From: an uncultured Acidobacteriota bacterium
Lineage (GTDB): Bacteria > Acidobacteriota > Terriglobia > UBA7540
DNA length: 19,661 bases
Assembly (NCBI GenBank): GCA_937900045.1
Contig: CALCEB010000023.1
Span: 1 to 19,661 of the forward strand
Direction of reading: 5' to 3'
Shown here: positions 8,532-16,553 of the stretch, piece after piece
Numbering within the stretch: position 1 is the stretch's first letter
Layout of the letters: the number at the start of each line of letters is the position of its first letter
Made by a program: the position numbers and the translations under genes
The notes under the pieces: model-generated
Databases searched by the model: none
The model's input: only the letters and a program-made list of their open reading frames with translations
Told to the model about the DNA's origin: nothing

Positions 8532-9248
8532 ATGGATCAACCTTCTCTGCTTGAAATCCTGCGCAGCAAACGCGTGGTCGACCTGAGCCAGGCGCTCGAA
8601 GAGCATATGCCCGCGTTTCCGACCCATTCGAAGTTCTTCCACAACCTATGGGGATCCTACTGGCACGGAGACCGGTCCTTGACCTATCAGGTCACAATGA
8701 ACGAACACAATGGGACGCACGTGGACGCTCCGGCGCATTTCATCAGCGATGCGAAGCCGGAAGCCCACGTCACCATCGACCAGATTCCACTCACACGGCT
8801 GATCGGGCGGGGAGTGCGGATCGACTGCCGGAAATTCAAGGAGGACGACGCGGTGTCGCGTAGCTTCGTGACGGAATGGGAGAGAAGTCACGGAGAGATT
8901 CAGGCAGGGGACATCGTGCTGTTTAACTTCGGCTGGTCAGAGCACTGGGGTTTGCGGCCAAACAGCAAACGCTACACGGAGAATTGGCCCGGGATCAGCA
9001 TGGAGCTTGCGAATTACCTAATTGAAAAACGCATCACCGCCTTGGGCGTTGATACCCTCTCGCCGGATGCGCCGCAAGCCTTGCGCACAGCGCCCATTCA
9101 CCCCGTGGTGCTTGAAAACCAGGTGCTGATTGTCGAGAACCTATGCAACCTTTCCGAATTGCCGGACTTTTTCACCTTCATGGCTCTGCCGCTGAAGATT
9201 CGGGACGGCTCAGGCTCCCCCATCCGGGCGATTGCCTTCGTTGGATGA
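8532..9248 (+). CDS. Cyclase-family (kynurenine formamidase-like) metal-dependent hydrolase
   Basis: A protein of 238 residues, close to the usual length of the PF04199 cyclase family. It contains the signature HNGTHVDAPAHF at residues 59-70, in which His59, His63 and Asp65 are the expected metal ligands and His69 the catalytic base region. Other family features are VVDLSQALEEHMPAFP near the start, GDIVLFNFGWSEHW, LGVDTLSPD and HPVVLENQVLIVENLCNL. Members hydrolyse amide or cyclic bonds, for example N-formylkynurenine, isatin or polyketide substrates; the substrate here cannot be told. It has no signal peptide, so it is cytosolic, unlike its upstream VWFA partner. The ATG is 7 nt after that stop with no strong ribosome site, suggesting translational coupling. 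It faces the minus-strand hydrolase across a palindrome. Confidence 0.9.
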   Translation: MDQPSLLEILRSKRVVDLSQALEEHMPAFPTHSKFFHNLWGSYWHGDRSLTYQVTMNEHNGTHVDAPAHFISDAKPEAHVTIDQIPLTRLIGRGVRIDCRKFKEDDAVSRSFVTEWERSHGEIQAGDIVLFNFGWSEHWGLRPNSKRYTENWPGISMELANYLIEKRITALGVDTLSPDAPQALRTAPIHPVVLENQVLIVENLCNLSELPDFFTFMALPLKIRDGSGSPIRAIAFVG

Positions 9249-9311
9249 ATCCTGAAGGTCTTTCCTTCGCCCGGAATGGAGATGAGCCACCCGCTAACCC
9301 AACTGCTTAAT

Positions 9312-9405
9312 CTGGATTATTCACGAAGTTTTGTTCGAAGAGCGGAAGAGCACGATTAAAACCGTGCCCTTCCGGTCCACCCTGGGAACTTCGTGAATGA
9401 TCCAG
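9312..9405. repeat. 94-bp nested palindrome between convergent genes; likely bidirectional terminator
   Basis: Outer arms at 9312-9330 and 9387-9405 are complementary at 18 of 19 positions (ctggatt...cacgaagtt / aacttcgtg...atccag). An inner hairpin pairs cggaagagcacg (9343-9354) with cgtgcccttccg (9363-9374) with one mismatch. It sits between the cyclase stop (9248, +) and the glycoside hydrolase stop (9407, -). Either transcript would form a long hairpin here. Part of the inner arm is repeated at 6029-6048. Confidence 0.7.
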
Positions 9406-9406
9406 C

Positions 9407-10891
9407 TTAAATACTTCCCTCGTCAAACAGAATAGGTTCCACGGTGATTGTGACGGACTCACCGCTGGTAATGGGAGTAGCGTTGCCACTCAAATCGCGG
9501 TACTCGGTGTATTGCGAGGGCGGTGAATAGGAAGACGTGCTGGTTTGGTTCCAAACAATCAAACCGGACTTGCCATTAGGCAGTGTCAACTGGCAACTCC
9601 AGACCTGGCCTTGAGCGGAGCAGCCCGGCGTTGGCGGACTTGCCGCCGCCTGAGCGAAGCTGGATCCGGCAAGCCAGTCGTAAACCTGGGTGTAGGCAGC
9701 GCCGGCCTGGTTGGGAGTTCCGGCATCTGTCTCAATGTCTCCGCATTGCTGCTTGGTTCCACCGCCCCAGCCGAACCAATCCGCAGCCTGAAAATTATAT
9801 CCAGCCATCATGCTGGCCGCCATGATGTAAAAACGGGCGATCCAGGCGGATTGCTGGGTGGGATCCGTAATCGCCGGGCAGCCCCAACTTCCTTCCGTAT
9901 CGAACAGGGGCTTTCCCGACATGCCGTTTGAGTCCAACACCGCACGGTACGATTGGATCATTGTCTGGATGGCGCCGTGACATGCATTGACGTTCGCTCC
10001 CGTACATGCGGAGGTCGTATTCTGGTCAGGATAGGGGTAGGGATTTAAGCCGATATAAGCATTGGCAAGATATGCGTGGAACGTTCCGCCATCGGCGTAT
10101 TGCGACCCTCCGGCCTGCAGGAAACTGGCAGTCCAGGAGGGGGCGAACGCCTGGGCTGAGGTGGCAACACCGGCGACAGAGGGTGTGAGCAATTCGGCAT
10201 TGGGGTCCGTGTGAATGATGGGGTATGCCGCCTTGGCAAGATTCACCATATCCTGGGGCGTTCCCGACCAATACACCACGGCGTTCTGGGGCGCCCCTGG
10301 CGCCAATCCCTGCGCTTCGTTCCAAAGCTCGTAGTACTTGATCTTGCCTTTGTAGTGATTTACAACTTGGGTTACGAAATCACTCCAATCTTGAATGTTG
10401 GCGGGCGGGCCGCTGCACAAGGTTACATTGTTCGTGACATGGCAAGTGGTAGGATCCGCCACAGCCCAACCAGGCGTCCAACCGAACGTCAAAACCACGG
10501 GGATACCATGCTGCTGGGCATACTGCACGTAAGGATCAAAAAGGGTAAAGTCGTAATTGCCCTTGGTCTGTTCGATCCATCCCCACGCATAATAAGGCGA
10601 ATGCCCCAGCCGTCCGATGGGGACCGCCGGGAAGTCATAAGCCCCCCGCGCCACACTGTAAAATGAAGTCATGCCGAAGAAGCTGGGGGAAACCGTTTCT
10701 CCTGACGGAGGCGGGTTACCACTTCCCCCACTGCCGTTGCCACTGGTGCTTCCACCGCCGCTGCTGGACGGCCCGCTGCTGCCGCCTCCTCCGCAGGAAG
10801 CAGCGGCCAGCGCCAGGCATATAAAAACGGCAAGCAGGAAGCCCGGCCGCCTTGAAAGTTTACGACTTCTGCTGATGAATTCTCTAGTCAT
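9407..10891 (-). CDS. Secreted glycoside hydrolase (clan GH-A type, GH39-like) lipoprotein
   Basis: A 494-residue protein. It starts at ATG 10891 with GAGG five bases upstream. A signal peptide with lipobox LAAASC (Cys33) predicts a lipoprotein. Residues 34-65 form a flexible Gly/Ser/Pro linker. The catalytic part looks like a (beta/alpha)8 barrel: YAWGWIEQTKGNYDF (about 101-115), PVVLTFGWTPGWA, KIKYYELWNEAQG with Glu192 as the likely acid/base, and GKPLFDTEGSWG with Glu333 as the likely nucleophile. About 140 residues separate the two Glu, as is common in this clan. A C-terminal beta region (about 415-490) may be a small sandwich domain. Eight or more Cys fit a periplasmic or surface enzyme. 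The family cannot be fixed by eye: GH39, GH5 and GH30-like members share this pattern. Substrate is probably a plant or microbial polysaccharide. Confidence 0.83.
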   Translation of the reverse strand: MTREFISRSRKLSRRPGFLLAVFICLALAAASCGGGGSSGPSSSGGGSTSGNGSGGSGNPPPSGETVSPSFFGMTSFYSVARGAYDFPAVPIGRLGHSPYYAWGWIEQTKGNYDFTLFDPYVQYAQQHGIPVVLTFGWTPGWAVADPTTCHVTNNVTLCSGPPANIQDWSDFVTQVVNHYKGKIKYYELWNEAQGLAPGAPQNAVVYWSGTPQDMVNLAKAAYPIIHTDPNAELLTPSVAGVATSAQAFAPSWTASFLQAGGSQYADGGTFHAYLANAYIGLNPYPYPDQNTTSACTGANVNACHGAIQTMIQSYRAVLDSNGMSGKPLFDTEGSWGCPAITDPTQQSAWIARFYIMAASMMAGYNFQAADWFGWGGGTKQQCGDIETDAGTPNQAGAAYTQVYDWLAGSSFAQAAASPPTPGCSAQGQVWSCQLTLPNGKSGLIVWNQTSTSSYSPPSQYTEYRDLSGNATPITSGESVTITVEPILFDEGSI

Positions 10892-11098
10892 CCATTCCTC
10901 GGCTCTATGACTCCAGATGCATAAAGATACCGTCGGCGAACCCCGGGTTTAACAACCCAGGACCGGCAGGGAAGTTGCGGCCGCATAAAACAATTTGAAG
11001 ATTCCAATTTGGGCTCCTTCAGTTTCATCGGAAATGCCAGGTCTTTGCATCCGGAACATCGCGCCGAATTCTGCTGGAACAAGGTTCGGACCCGGCGT

Positions 11099-11905
11099 TT
11101 ACCGCAGACGGAAAAACATGGCCTGGACTTGGTGAAAATGTTGGGTCTGGAAGAACAGAAGTAACATCAGTGTGGCATTATACGCGCAATGGATCATGAC
11201 ACTTGGAACGATGGATCCCGTTGCCGCCCGCGCCAGTGAAAACACCAGCCCCACCACAAAGATCATGAGCACATGATTCCAGGCGCCCCAGTATTCGGAG
11301 ACGTGGAGCCCCGCAAAGAGCAACGCCGTAACGACCACCGCAAAGCTCAGACCGGTCCTCTTCTCAAACACTGCGAAGAACAATCCGCGGAAAATCATTT
11401 CTTCCATGAACGGCGCGATGAAGATCGCGAAGCCTGCGAGGGCATAATCAGCCGCGGGAGAGGCGAATAGTTGGGAAAGCGGGAAGCTCTGCTTATCAGG
11501 CAGGATGGATGGGATGAACTGCACCGCAAAGGCAAGAACGATACCGGCCAGAAGGAAAAGCCCGGCGTGCCGGAGGCGGGTGCTTTGCCAGCGGATTCCG
11601 GCGCGGAACGTCAGCCGGTAATGGAACACGACGAGAGCATAGACATAACCAAAAATCAGCACGTAGAAGAAAGCCTGAAGACCCAAAAGAAAGAAAGGAT
11701 CGTTCCTTAGTGATTGCGCGGAACGATGCCAGCCGGCCAAGGGCTTCAAAAAAGAATAGAACGCTAAGGCCAGAAAGTCCGACGCGAACAAAGCAAATCC
11801 TGCAAAGGCAAGGAATAGGAAAAGGTCAAGAAAACGCCAGGGTTCGGGACTGCCCCTGGGCGGAAGCTCGAACGCTGGCAACGCCGGTCGAAATTCGGGA
11901 GTCAT
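11099..11905 (-). CDS. CPBP-family intramembrane metalloprotease (CAAX/Abi type)
   Basis: A protein of 268 residues from ATG 11905. The frame is open back to 12037, but that start lies inside the repeat at 12005-12078; ATG 11932 has no ribosome site, while 11905 has AGGA four bases upstream. It is a multi-pass inner-membrane protein with all three CPBP motifs: MEEMIFRG (Glu168, Glu169, Arg173), LFAGLH (His201) and HCAYN (His249, Asn253). These coordinate the metal and catalyse intramembrane proteolysis in Rce1/CPBP relatives; bacterial members have been linked to peptide maturation and bacteriocin immunity. No bacteriocin or peptide gene is nearby, so the substrate is unknown. The hydrolase gene follows after 207 nt, which contains only a weak gggtt/aaccc hairpin. 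Confidence 0.9.
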   Translation of the reverse strand: MTPEFRPALPAFELPPRGSPEPWRFLDLFLFLAFAGFALFASDFLALAFYSFLKPLAGWHRSAQSLRNDPFFLLGLQAFFYVLIFGYVYALVVFHYRLTFRAGIRWQSTRLRHAGLFLLAGIVLAFAVQFIPSILPDKQSFPLSQLFASPAADYALAGFAIFIAPFMEEMIFRGLFFAVFEKRTGLSFAVVVTALLFAGLHVSEYWGAWNHVLMIFVVGLVFSLARAATGSIVPSVMIHCAYNATLMLLLFFQTQHFHQVQAMFFRLR

Positions 11906-12004
11906 GGAATCCTGTGGAGGAATATCCTGCATTGGTTTTAAAAACCTCGCCGCCGGATTTCCCGGGGGCTTGCTAACGCAAAGGCGGAAAATTGAGTTAC
12001 AAGC

Positions 12005-12078
12005 TCTGTAGGGGCGGTCGGAAGCCTGCCCTGGCATGAACCGCCGGTTCGGGCAGCGTTCACAGAGCGCCGCTACAG
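12005..12078. repeat. Short copy of the dispersed palindromic element
   Basis: The right arm gagcgccgctacag (12065-12078) is identical to the arm in other copies. The left arm ctgtaggggcggtc (about 12006-12019) pairs with it with a few mismatches. The interior (gaaccgccggttc, gcctgccctggc) forms its own small hairpins. The terminal GGTAGTG-type ends seen at 16153 are missing, so this is a core-only or decayed copy, between the genes at 12092 and 11905. Confidence 0.65.
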
Positions 12079-12091
12079 CCCGGCGTATAAG

Positions 12092-13057
12092 TCAAGGCGC
12101 AAGCGCGGCGGCAATCAGCGGAATCATCAACTCGTGATGTCCGGTGAGGGCAAAGCCCTGACTTGCGTTTCTTCGCGTTTTCGCAGCGCCCACCGGGCGG
12201 GTGACAACATTCTGCAAGGGCCGGTAATGCTGGATGAAATCCAGGTTTACGGTGGTGATGCCGCGCGGAGCGCGATCCAGATTCGCGGCCAGGCTAAAAC
12301 ACTTCAGAAAAACCTCGGGCAGAATCACCGCAGAACCTACGTTCAGATAAACTCCACCTCCATCCAAATCACGAACTAAGGCCGCGAGCAGCAGGAAATC
12401 CCGGTAGCTCGCCTCGCCCAAGGCCCGCGCGTCGGTGGCGGGATGGTTGTAAATGATGTCCGCGCCGATCGCCTCATGCACCGTCACCGGCGCCTGCCGC
12501 GCATAGGCTGCGACCAGCAAGCTCGATCGCCGGAAGCGCGCGCTGCGAAACTGGTGGAGGAAACGGCCCGCAGCTTCGCCCAAGCCTAGATCGTCACGAA
12601 CACCCTCGGCAACCGCTTGATGAATGTAGCGGCCGGTCTCCTCCGCCATTCCGAAGCGGCCCGCGCCCAGTCCCTGTGGAACATCTTCCGACGTCGCGCC
12701 CGCCAGCGCCACCTCAAAATCATGGATCAGCGCGGCCCCGTTCATCGCGAAGGCGGTGGCGTAACCGCGCTTCATGAGGTCAATCAGCACCGGCGCCAGC
12801 CCACATTTCACGACGTGCCCGCCTAAGCCCCAAATGACAGGCTTCTTCTTCCGCCGCGCGTTTTCGAGCGCGGCAAGGACGGAGCGAAAACTTTGGCCGG
12901 CCAGAATCCGGGGTAATGAATCAACCCATTTCCGAACGGAAGATTTGGAACTGGTGGGCTTGGCAAAGTCTTTCACGGAGACTTTGCTCGAGCGGGACGC
13001 AAGCGGGTAAGTGCGGACACGGTTAAGGCTGAGCGGGCGGATGGGATAGCGAGTCAT
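12092..13057 (-). CDS. Conserved protein of uncertain function, weakly deoxyhypusine-synthase-like
   Basis: A 321-residue soluble protein. The start, YPIRPLSLNRVRTYPLASR, then SKVSVKDFA, looks like a conserved N-terminus, so ATG 13057 is kept despite a poor ribosome site. The central region VIWGLGGHVVKCGLAP, then GYATAFAMNGAALIHDFEVAL and TSEDV, has the layout of the NAD-binding core of deoxyhypusine-synthase-fold proteins (a Gly-rich strand-turn-helix, then an Asn/Thr-Gly-Ala/Gly strand followed by an acidic helix). Further conserved-looking parts are GMAEETGRYIHQA, VTVHEAIGADIIYNHP and LNVGSAVILPEVFLK. I do not see the catalytic-lysine segment of true deoxyhypusine synthase, and bacteria lack eIF5A, so a different reaction is likely. 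The gene is confident; the family assignment is not. Confidence 0.6.
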   Translation of the reverse strand: MTRYPIRPLSLNRVRTYPLASRSSKVSVKDFAKPTSSKSSVRKWVDSLPRILAGQSFRSVLAALENARRKKKPVIWGLGGHVVKCGLAPVLIDLMKRGYATAFAMNGAALIHDFEVALAGATSEDVPQGLGAGRFGMAEETGRYIHQAVAEGVRDDLGLGEAAGRFLHQFRSARFRRSSLLVAAYARQAPVTVHEAIGADIIYNHPATDARALGEASYRDFLLLAALVRDLDGGGVYLNVGSAVILPEVFLKCFSLAANLDRAPRGITTVNLDFIQHYRPLQNVVTRPVGAAKTRRNASQGFALTGHHELMIPLIAAALAP

Positions 13058-13118
13058 GGTGGAGGCGCCGACAATTTGCAGAACAATCCTGGTCTCTACA
13101 AGATCAAAATCGTTTCAC

Positions 13119-13138
13119 GCGAAGCCGCAATGCTTCGC
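13119..13138 (-). terminator. Hairpin downstream of uvrA
   Basis: gcgaagc at 13119-13125 and gcttcgc at 13132-13138 form a perfect 7-bp stem with a 6-base loop. On the minus strand it comes about 105 nt after the uvrA stop and is followed by a short, imperfect T-rich stretch (gatttt), so intrinsic termination is possible but not strong. Confidence 0.35.
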
Positions 13139-13242
13139 AAAGAGTAATTCCACACCGGTCTCCGTCGAAGTCTGCCTTTGACTGCCACAGACCTGACACG
13201 AGCCGCATGAAGCTGGCTAGCGCGATTTCTTACAAAATCGGA

Positions 13243-16059
13243 TCATGTGGCCTGATTGTGATTCAGCACTCCTGCCAGCGCCTGTCCGGTGAACGATTTC
13301 TTGTTCAGAGCCACTTCTTCAGGGCTGCCTTGTGCCACAATTTTTCCGCCGCCTTCGCCGCCTTCTGGCCCAAGGTCGAGAATCCAATCCGCCTGTTTGA
13401 TCACGTCCAGATTGTGTTCGATGATGATGACGGTGTTACCCAGGTCTGTCAAGCGGCGGAGCACCTCCAACAGTTGCTTGACATCGGCAAAATGCAGGCC
13501 AGTGGTGGGCTCATCCAGGATATAAACCGTGCGGCCGCTCTGCCGCCGGCTGAGCTCGCGCGCCAGTTTGATGCGCTGCGCTTCGCCTCCTGAAAGGGTG
13601 GTGGCCGCTTGCCCCAGATGGATATAGCCTAGACCAACGTCGGCCAGCGTCTGCAATTTCTGGCGGATGGGCGGGACATTTTCGAGGAGCGGCAGCGCAT
13701 CATTCACCGTGGTTTCCAGCAGATCGGCGATGGACTTTCCCTTGAACTTCACGGCCAGTGTTTCCGAATTGTAGCGGCGGCCGTGACAAACCTCGCAAGT
13801 GACGAAAACGTCCGGCAGAAAGTTCATTTCGATGCGCCGCAGTCCATCGCCCTGGCAGGCTTCACACCGCCCGCCTTTCACGTTAAAGCTGAAACGCCCA
13901 GCGCGATATCCACGTTCGCGCGATTCCGGCAACATGGCGAAGAGCTCACGAACCGGCGTGAAGACTCCGGAATACGTCGCGGGGTTTGACCTCGGGGTTC
14001 TGCCGATCGGCGCCTGATCGATCACAATGACCTTGTCCACTTGCTCCAGTCCCTGAATCGAACGGTGGACCCCAGGCTCATCCAATGAGCGGTAAAGCTT
14101 TTTGGCGATGGCGCGGTAAAGAATGTCATTCACCAGCGTTGATTTGCCCGACCCTGAAACTCCCGTGACCACCGTGAGCAATCCGAGCGGGAAGCGAACG
14201 TCGATGTTTTTCAAATTGTTGGCGCGCGCCCCGAGGACGGTCAGACTCTTTCCATTGGGCTTGCGGCGTTCGGCGGGCAAGGGAATCCGCAATCGTCCGG
14301 AAAGGTATTGGCCCGTGAGTGATGCGGCGGTCGAAGCCACGCGCTCCGGCGATCCGCTTGCCACCAGTTGCCCACCGTGACGGCCGGCTCCGGGGCCGAG
14401 GTCGATCACGTAATCGGCGCGGCGGATGGTTTCTTCGTCATGCTCCACGACCAGCACGGTGTTGCCCAGGTCGCGCAGATGCTCGAGCGTCTCCAGCAAT
14501 CTCTTGTTATCGCGGGGATGCAAGCCGATGCTCGGCTCGTCCAGCACGTAAAGCACCCCGCGCAACTTGGACCCGATCTGCGTGGCCAGGCGAATTCGTT
14601 GACTTTCGCCGTTGGAGAGCGAAGCGGCAGAGCGGTCCAAGCTGAGGTATCCCAGGCCGACGGCGTTGAGGAATTCCATCCGCTCGGAAATCTCATTGAC
14701 GACGCGGCGGGCCACCAATTCCTCGCGCGGAGTCAGTCGGATGGAATCGACAAACTTCAGCGCTTCAGTGACCGGCATCGCCGTGAAATCCGCGATCGAC
14801 CGGCCACCCACCTTCACCGCCAGGCTTTCCTCCCGCAGCCGCTTCCCTCCACAACGCCAGCAAGGGATGGCGGACATGTATTGCATGAACCATTCGCGGT
14901 AACTTTCCGAGTTGGTCTCCCCATACCACTGATCGAGAAGAGGAATCACCCCCGGAAAAACCGAACTTGACCGGGGGTTCGCGGGATTCTTTCCAAACAG
15001 GATCAGGTTCTGAATTTTTTGCGAGAACTGGTTAAAGGGAGTTTTAAGATCGAATCCGTATTCCTCCGCGGCGCGCGTCAACCCCCGGCGAATGGCCGAG
15101 GACCCCGAACCTGGACCCAAGCCACCGGCCAGCAGCGGCCGCGACCAGTCCGCAACCACTTTTGCGGGATCAAACGAATACTGGTTTCCCAAACCCTTGC
15201 ACACCTCGCAAGCGCCGTAAGGACTGTTGAAGGAAAAGGACCGTGGCTCGAGCGCCGGGATATTGATGCCGCAATGCACGCAGGCCCACTCTTGCGAATA
15301 GAGCCGTTCCTCGCCGTTGACAATGGCTACCTGCACCACGCCTTTGGCAAGCTTCATGGCCGTTTCAATGGAAGCGGCCAAGCGCGCTTCAATGCCCGGC
15401 TTGATGAGGAGCCGGTCAACCACCACTTCCACGGTGTGATTGCGGCGGCGGTCAAGCGCAATCTCCTCGTCCAGTTGGCGCAACTGGCCATCCACGCGCG
15501 CCCGCACAAAGCCTTCCTGCGCGAACCGCTCAAAAAGCTTCTTGAATTCTCCTTTTCTGCCGCGCACCACAGGCGCAAGAATCATCACGCGCCCGGCTTC
15601 CGTCGATTCCGGCGCGGCGCCGTGGCGCGTGACTTCCATGATGGTCGTAACGATCTGATCCGTGGTCTGGCGGGAAATCGGCCGCCCGCAACGGTGGCAG
15701 TGCGGCGCGCCGATGGAGGAGTAGAGTAGGCGCAGATAGTCGTAAATCTCTGTGATGGTTCCCACGGTTGAGCGCGGGCTGCGGCTGGTGGTCTTCTGCT
15801 CGATGGAAATCGAAGGGCTTAAGCCTTCGATGGAATCCACTTCCGGCCGCTCCATCTGATCCAGAAACTGGCGCGCATAGGCAGAAAGCGTCTGGACATA
15901 GCGGCGCTGGCCTTCGGCATAGATCACGTCAAAAGCCAGGCTTGACTTGCCGGAACCGCTTAGCCCCGTGACCACCGTCAGGGTGTGGCGGGGAATCTCC
16001 ACGCTAATGTTCTTCAGGTTGTGCTGTCGCGCGCCCCGCACCGTAATTCGGTCGATCAT
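13243..16059 (-). CDS. uvrA: Excinuclease ABC subunit A
   Basis: A 938-residue protein, the normal length of UvrA, the ATP-dependent damage sensor of nucleotide excision repair that loads UvrB onto DNA. It has two ABC ATPase modules. The first has Walker A GLSGSGKS at 32-39, signature LSNGESQRIRLATQ and Walker B YVLDEPSIGLHPRD. The second has GVSGSGKST near 630, LSGGEAQRIKLARELSRR near 820 and YILDEPTTGLHFAD. Zinc-binding cysteines are visible at 121/124, 260/263 and 284/287, and again as CEACQGDG...CEVCHGR in the second half. The QKTTSRSPRSTVGT and DQAPIGRTPRSNPATYSG segments are typical. No motif is missing. ATG 16059 has AAGGA just upstream. A UvrC-like gene precedes it on the same strand, separated by a mobile repeat. 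Confidence 0.98.
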   Translation of the reverse strand: MIDRITVRGARQHNLKNISVEIPRHTLTVVTGLSGSGKSSLAFDVIYAEGQRRYVQTLSAYARQFLDQMERPEVDSIEGLSPSISIEQKTTSRSPRSTVGTITEIYDYLRLLYSSIGAPHCHRCGRPISRQTTDQIVTTIMEVTRHGAAPESTEAGRVMILAPVVRGRKGEFKKLFERFAQEGFVRARVDGQLRQLDEEIALDRRRNHTVEVVVDRLLIKPGIEARLAASIETAMKLAKGVVQVAIVNGEERLYSQEWACVHCGINIPALEPRSFSFNSPYGACEVCKGLGNQYSFDPAKVVADWSRPLLAGGLGPGSGSSAIRRGLTRAAEEYGFDLKTPFNQFSQKIQNLILFGKNPANPRSSSVFPGVIPLLDQWYGETNSESYREWFMQYMSAIPCWRCGGKRLREESLAVKVGGRSIADFTAMPVTEALKFVDSIRLTPREELVARRVVNEISERMEFLNAVGLGYLSLDRSAASLSNGESQRIRLATQIGSKLRGVLYVLDEPSIGLHPRDNKRLLETLEHLRDLGNTVLVVEHDEETIRRADYVIDLGPGAGRHGGQLVASGSPERVASTAASLTGQYLSGRLRIPLPAERRKPNGKSLTVLGARANNLKNIDVRFPLGLLTVVTGVSGSGKSTLVNDILYRAIAKKLYRSLDEPGVHRSIQGLEQVDKVIVIDQAPIGRTPRSNPATYSGVFTPVRELFAMLPESRERGYRAGRFSFNVKGGRCEACQGDGLRRIEMNFLPDVFVTCEVCHGRRYNSETLAVKFKGKSIADLLETTVNDALPLLENVPPIRQKLQTLADVGLGYIHLGQAATTLSGGEAQRIKLARELSRRQSGRTVYILDEPTTGLHFADVKQLLEVLRRLTDLGNTVIIIEHNLDVIKQADWILDLGPEGGEGGGKIVAQGSPEEVALNKKSFTGQALAGVLNHNQAT

Positions 16060-16144
16060 GCTTCCTTACCAGTTCCCGGAGATAATCTGACAAATTCCCA
16101 AGCTGTCATACTAGTGGATGTGGCAAAAGCCCGTCAAGGAGCCG

Positions 16145-16270
16145 GGCGCTGTGGTAGTGTCGCAGTCTGCTGTAGCGGCGCTCTATGAGCGCCGGAAACC
16201 GTTGACGGTACAAGTTCGGCGCTCATAGAGCGCCGCTACAGCAAACAAACTGAGACACTACCGGCGCTGT
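16145..16270. mobile_element. 110-bp MITE-like palindrome with 8-bp target-site duplication
   Basis: The element at 16153-16262 starts GGTAGTGTC and ends GACACTACC. Its arms are near-perfect complements over about 43 bp: left tgctgtagcggcgctctatg then agcgcc, right ggcgct then catagagcgccgctacagca. A central spacer (gaaaccgttgacggtacaagtt) separates them. Immediately outside both ends is the exact 8-bp word ggcgctgt (16145-16152 and 16263-16270), as expected for a target-site duplication. It contains no coding sequence, so it would be moved in trans. It lies between uvrA and the UvrC-like gene. Confidence 0.8.
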
Positions 16271-16553
16271 CCTAGATTTACGCTTTGAGGATTAGAAATC
16301 GGTAGACTCTATCGAGAATGCACGCGGACACGGAAAGCACGAAAAGCATCAGCAACGAGGCGGGCCAAGAAAACAAGATGCGGATACGGTCCTCGAAATG
16401 TCTGCGAGAAAGACCACAGTGATCTATTGGGTGCGCTTGAAGAAAGTCTCATGGTTCTCTCCCTAATGCGGATATGCGCGCATCAAGGTCGAAAAGTCAA
16501 CTAACACTCATTAGGACTGCCCCAGGCGCTCCATTCAGGGGCCTCGCCGGGAT
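16271..16553. other. Intergenic stretch without recognised features
   Basis: Between the MITE and the stop of the UvrC-like gene I see no gene, RNA or repeat. A gcccc...ggggc inverted pair at about 16519-16541 could be a weak hairpin downstream of the UvrC-like stop on the minus strand. Confidence 0.4.

Noticed and set aside
10936..10962. Hairpin gggtt/aaccc between the CPBP and glycoside hydrolase genes as a terminator
   Set aside because: The stem is only about 5 bp and no T-tract follows on the minus strand.
11273..11976. Series of plus-strand open frames opposite the CPBP protease gene
   Set aside because: Charged, low-complexity translations antisense to a gene with all three protease motifs.
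11906..12037. Longer N-terminus for the CPBP protease
   Set aside because: The upstream start lies inside a repeat element and lacks a ribosome binding site; the extra residues are not hydrophobic or family-like.
14368..15729. Long plus-strand open frames (200 and 236 codons) inside uvrA
   Set aside because: They are antisense to a confident uvrA, show no family features, and are the usual by-product of GC-rich third codon positions.
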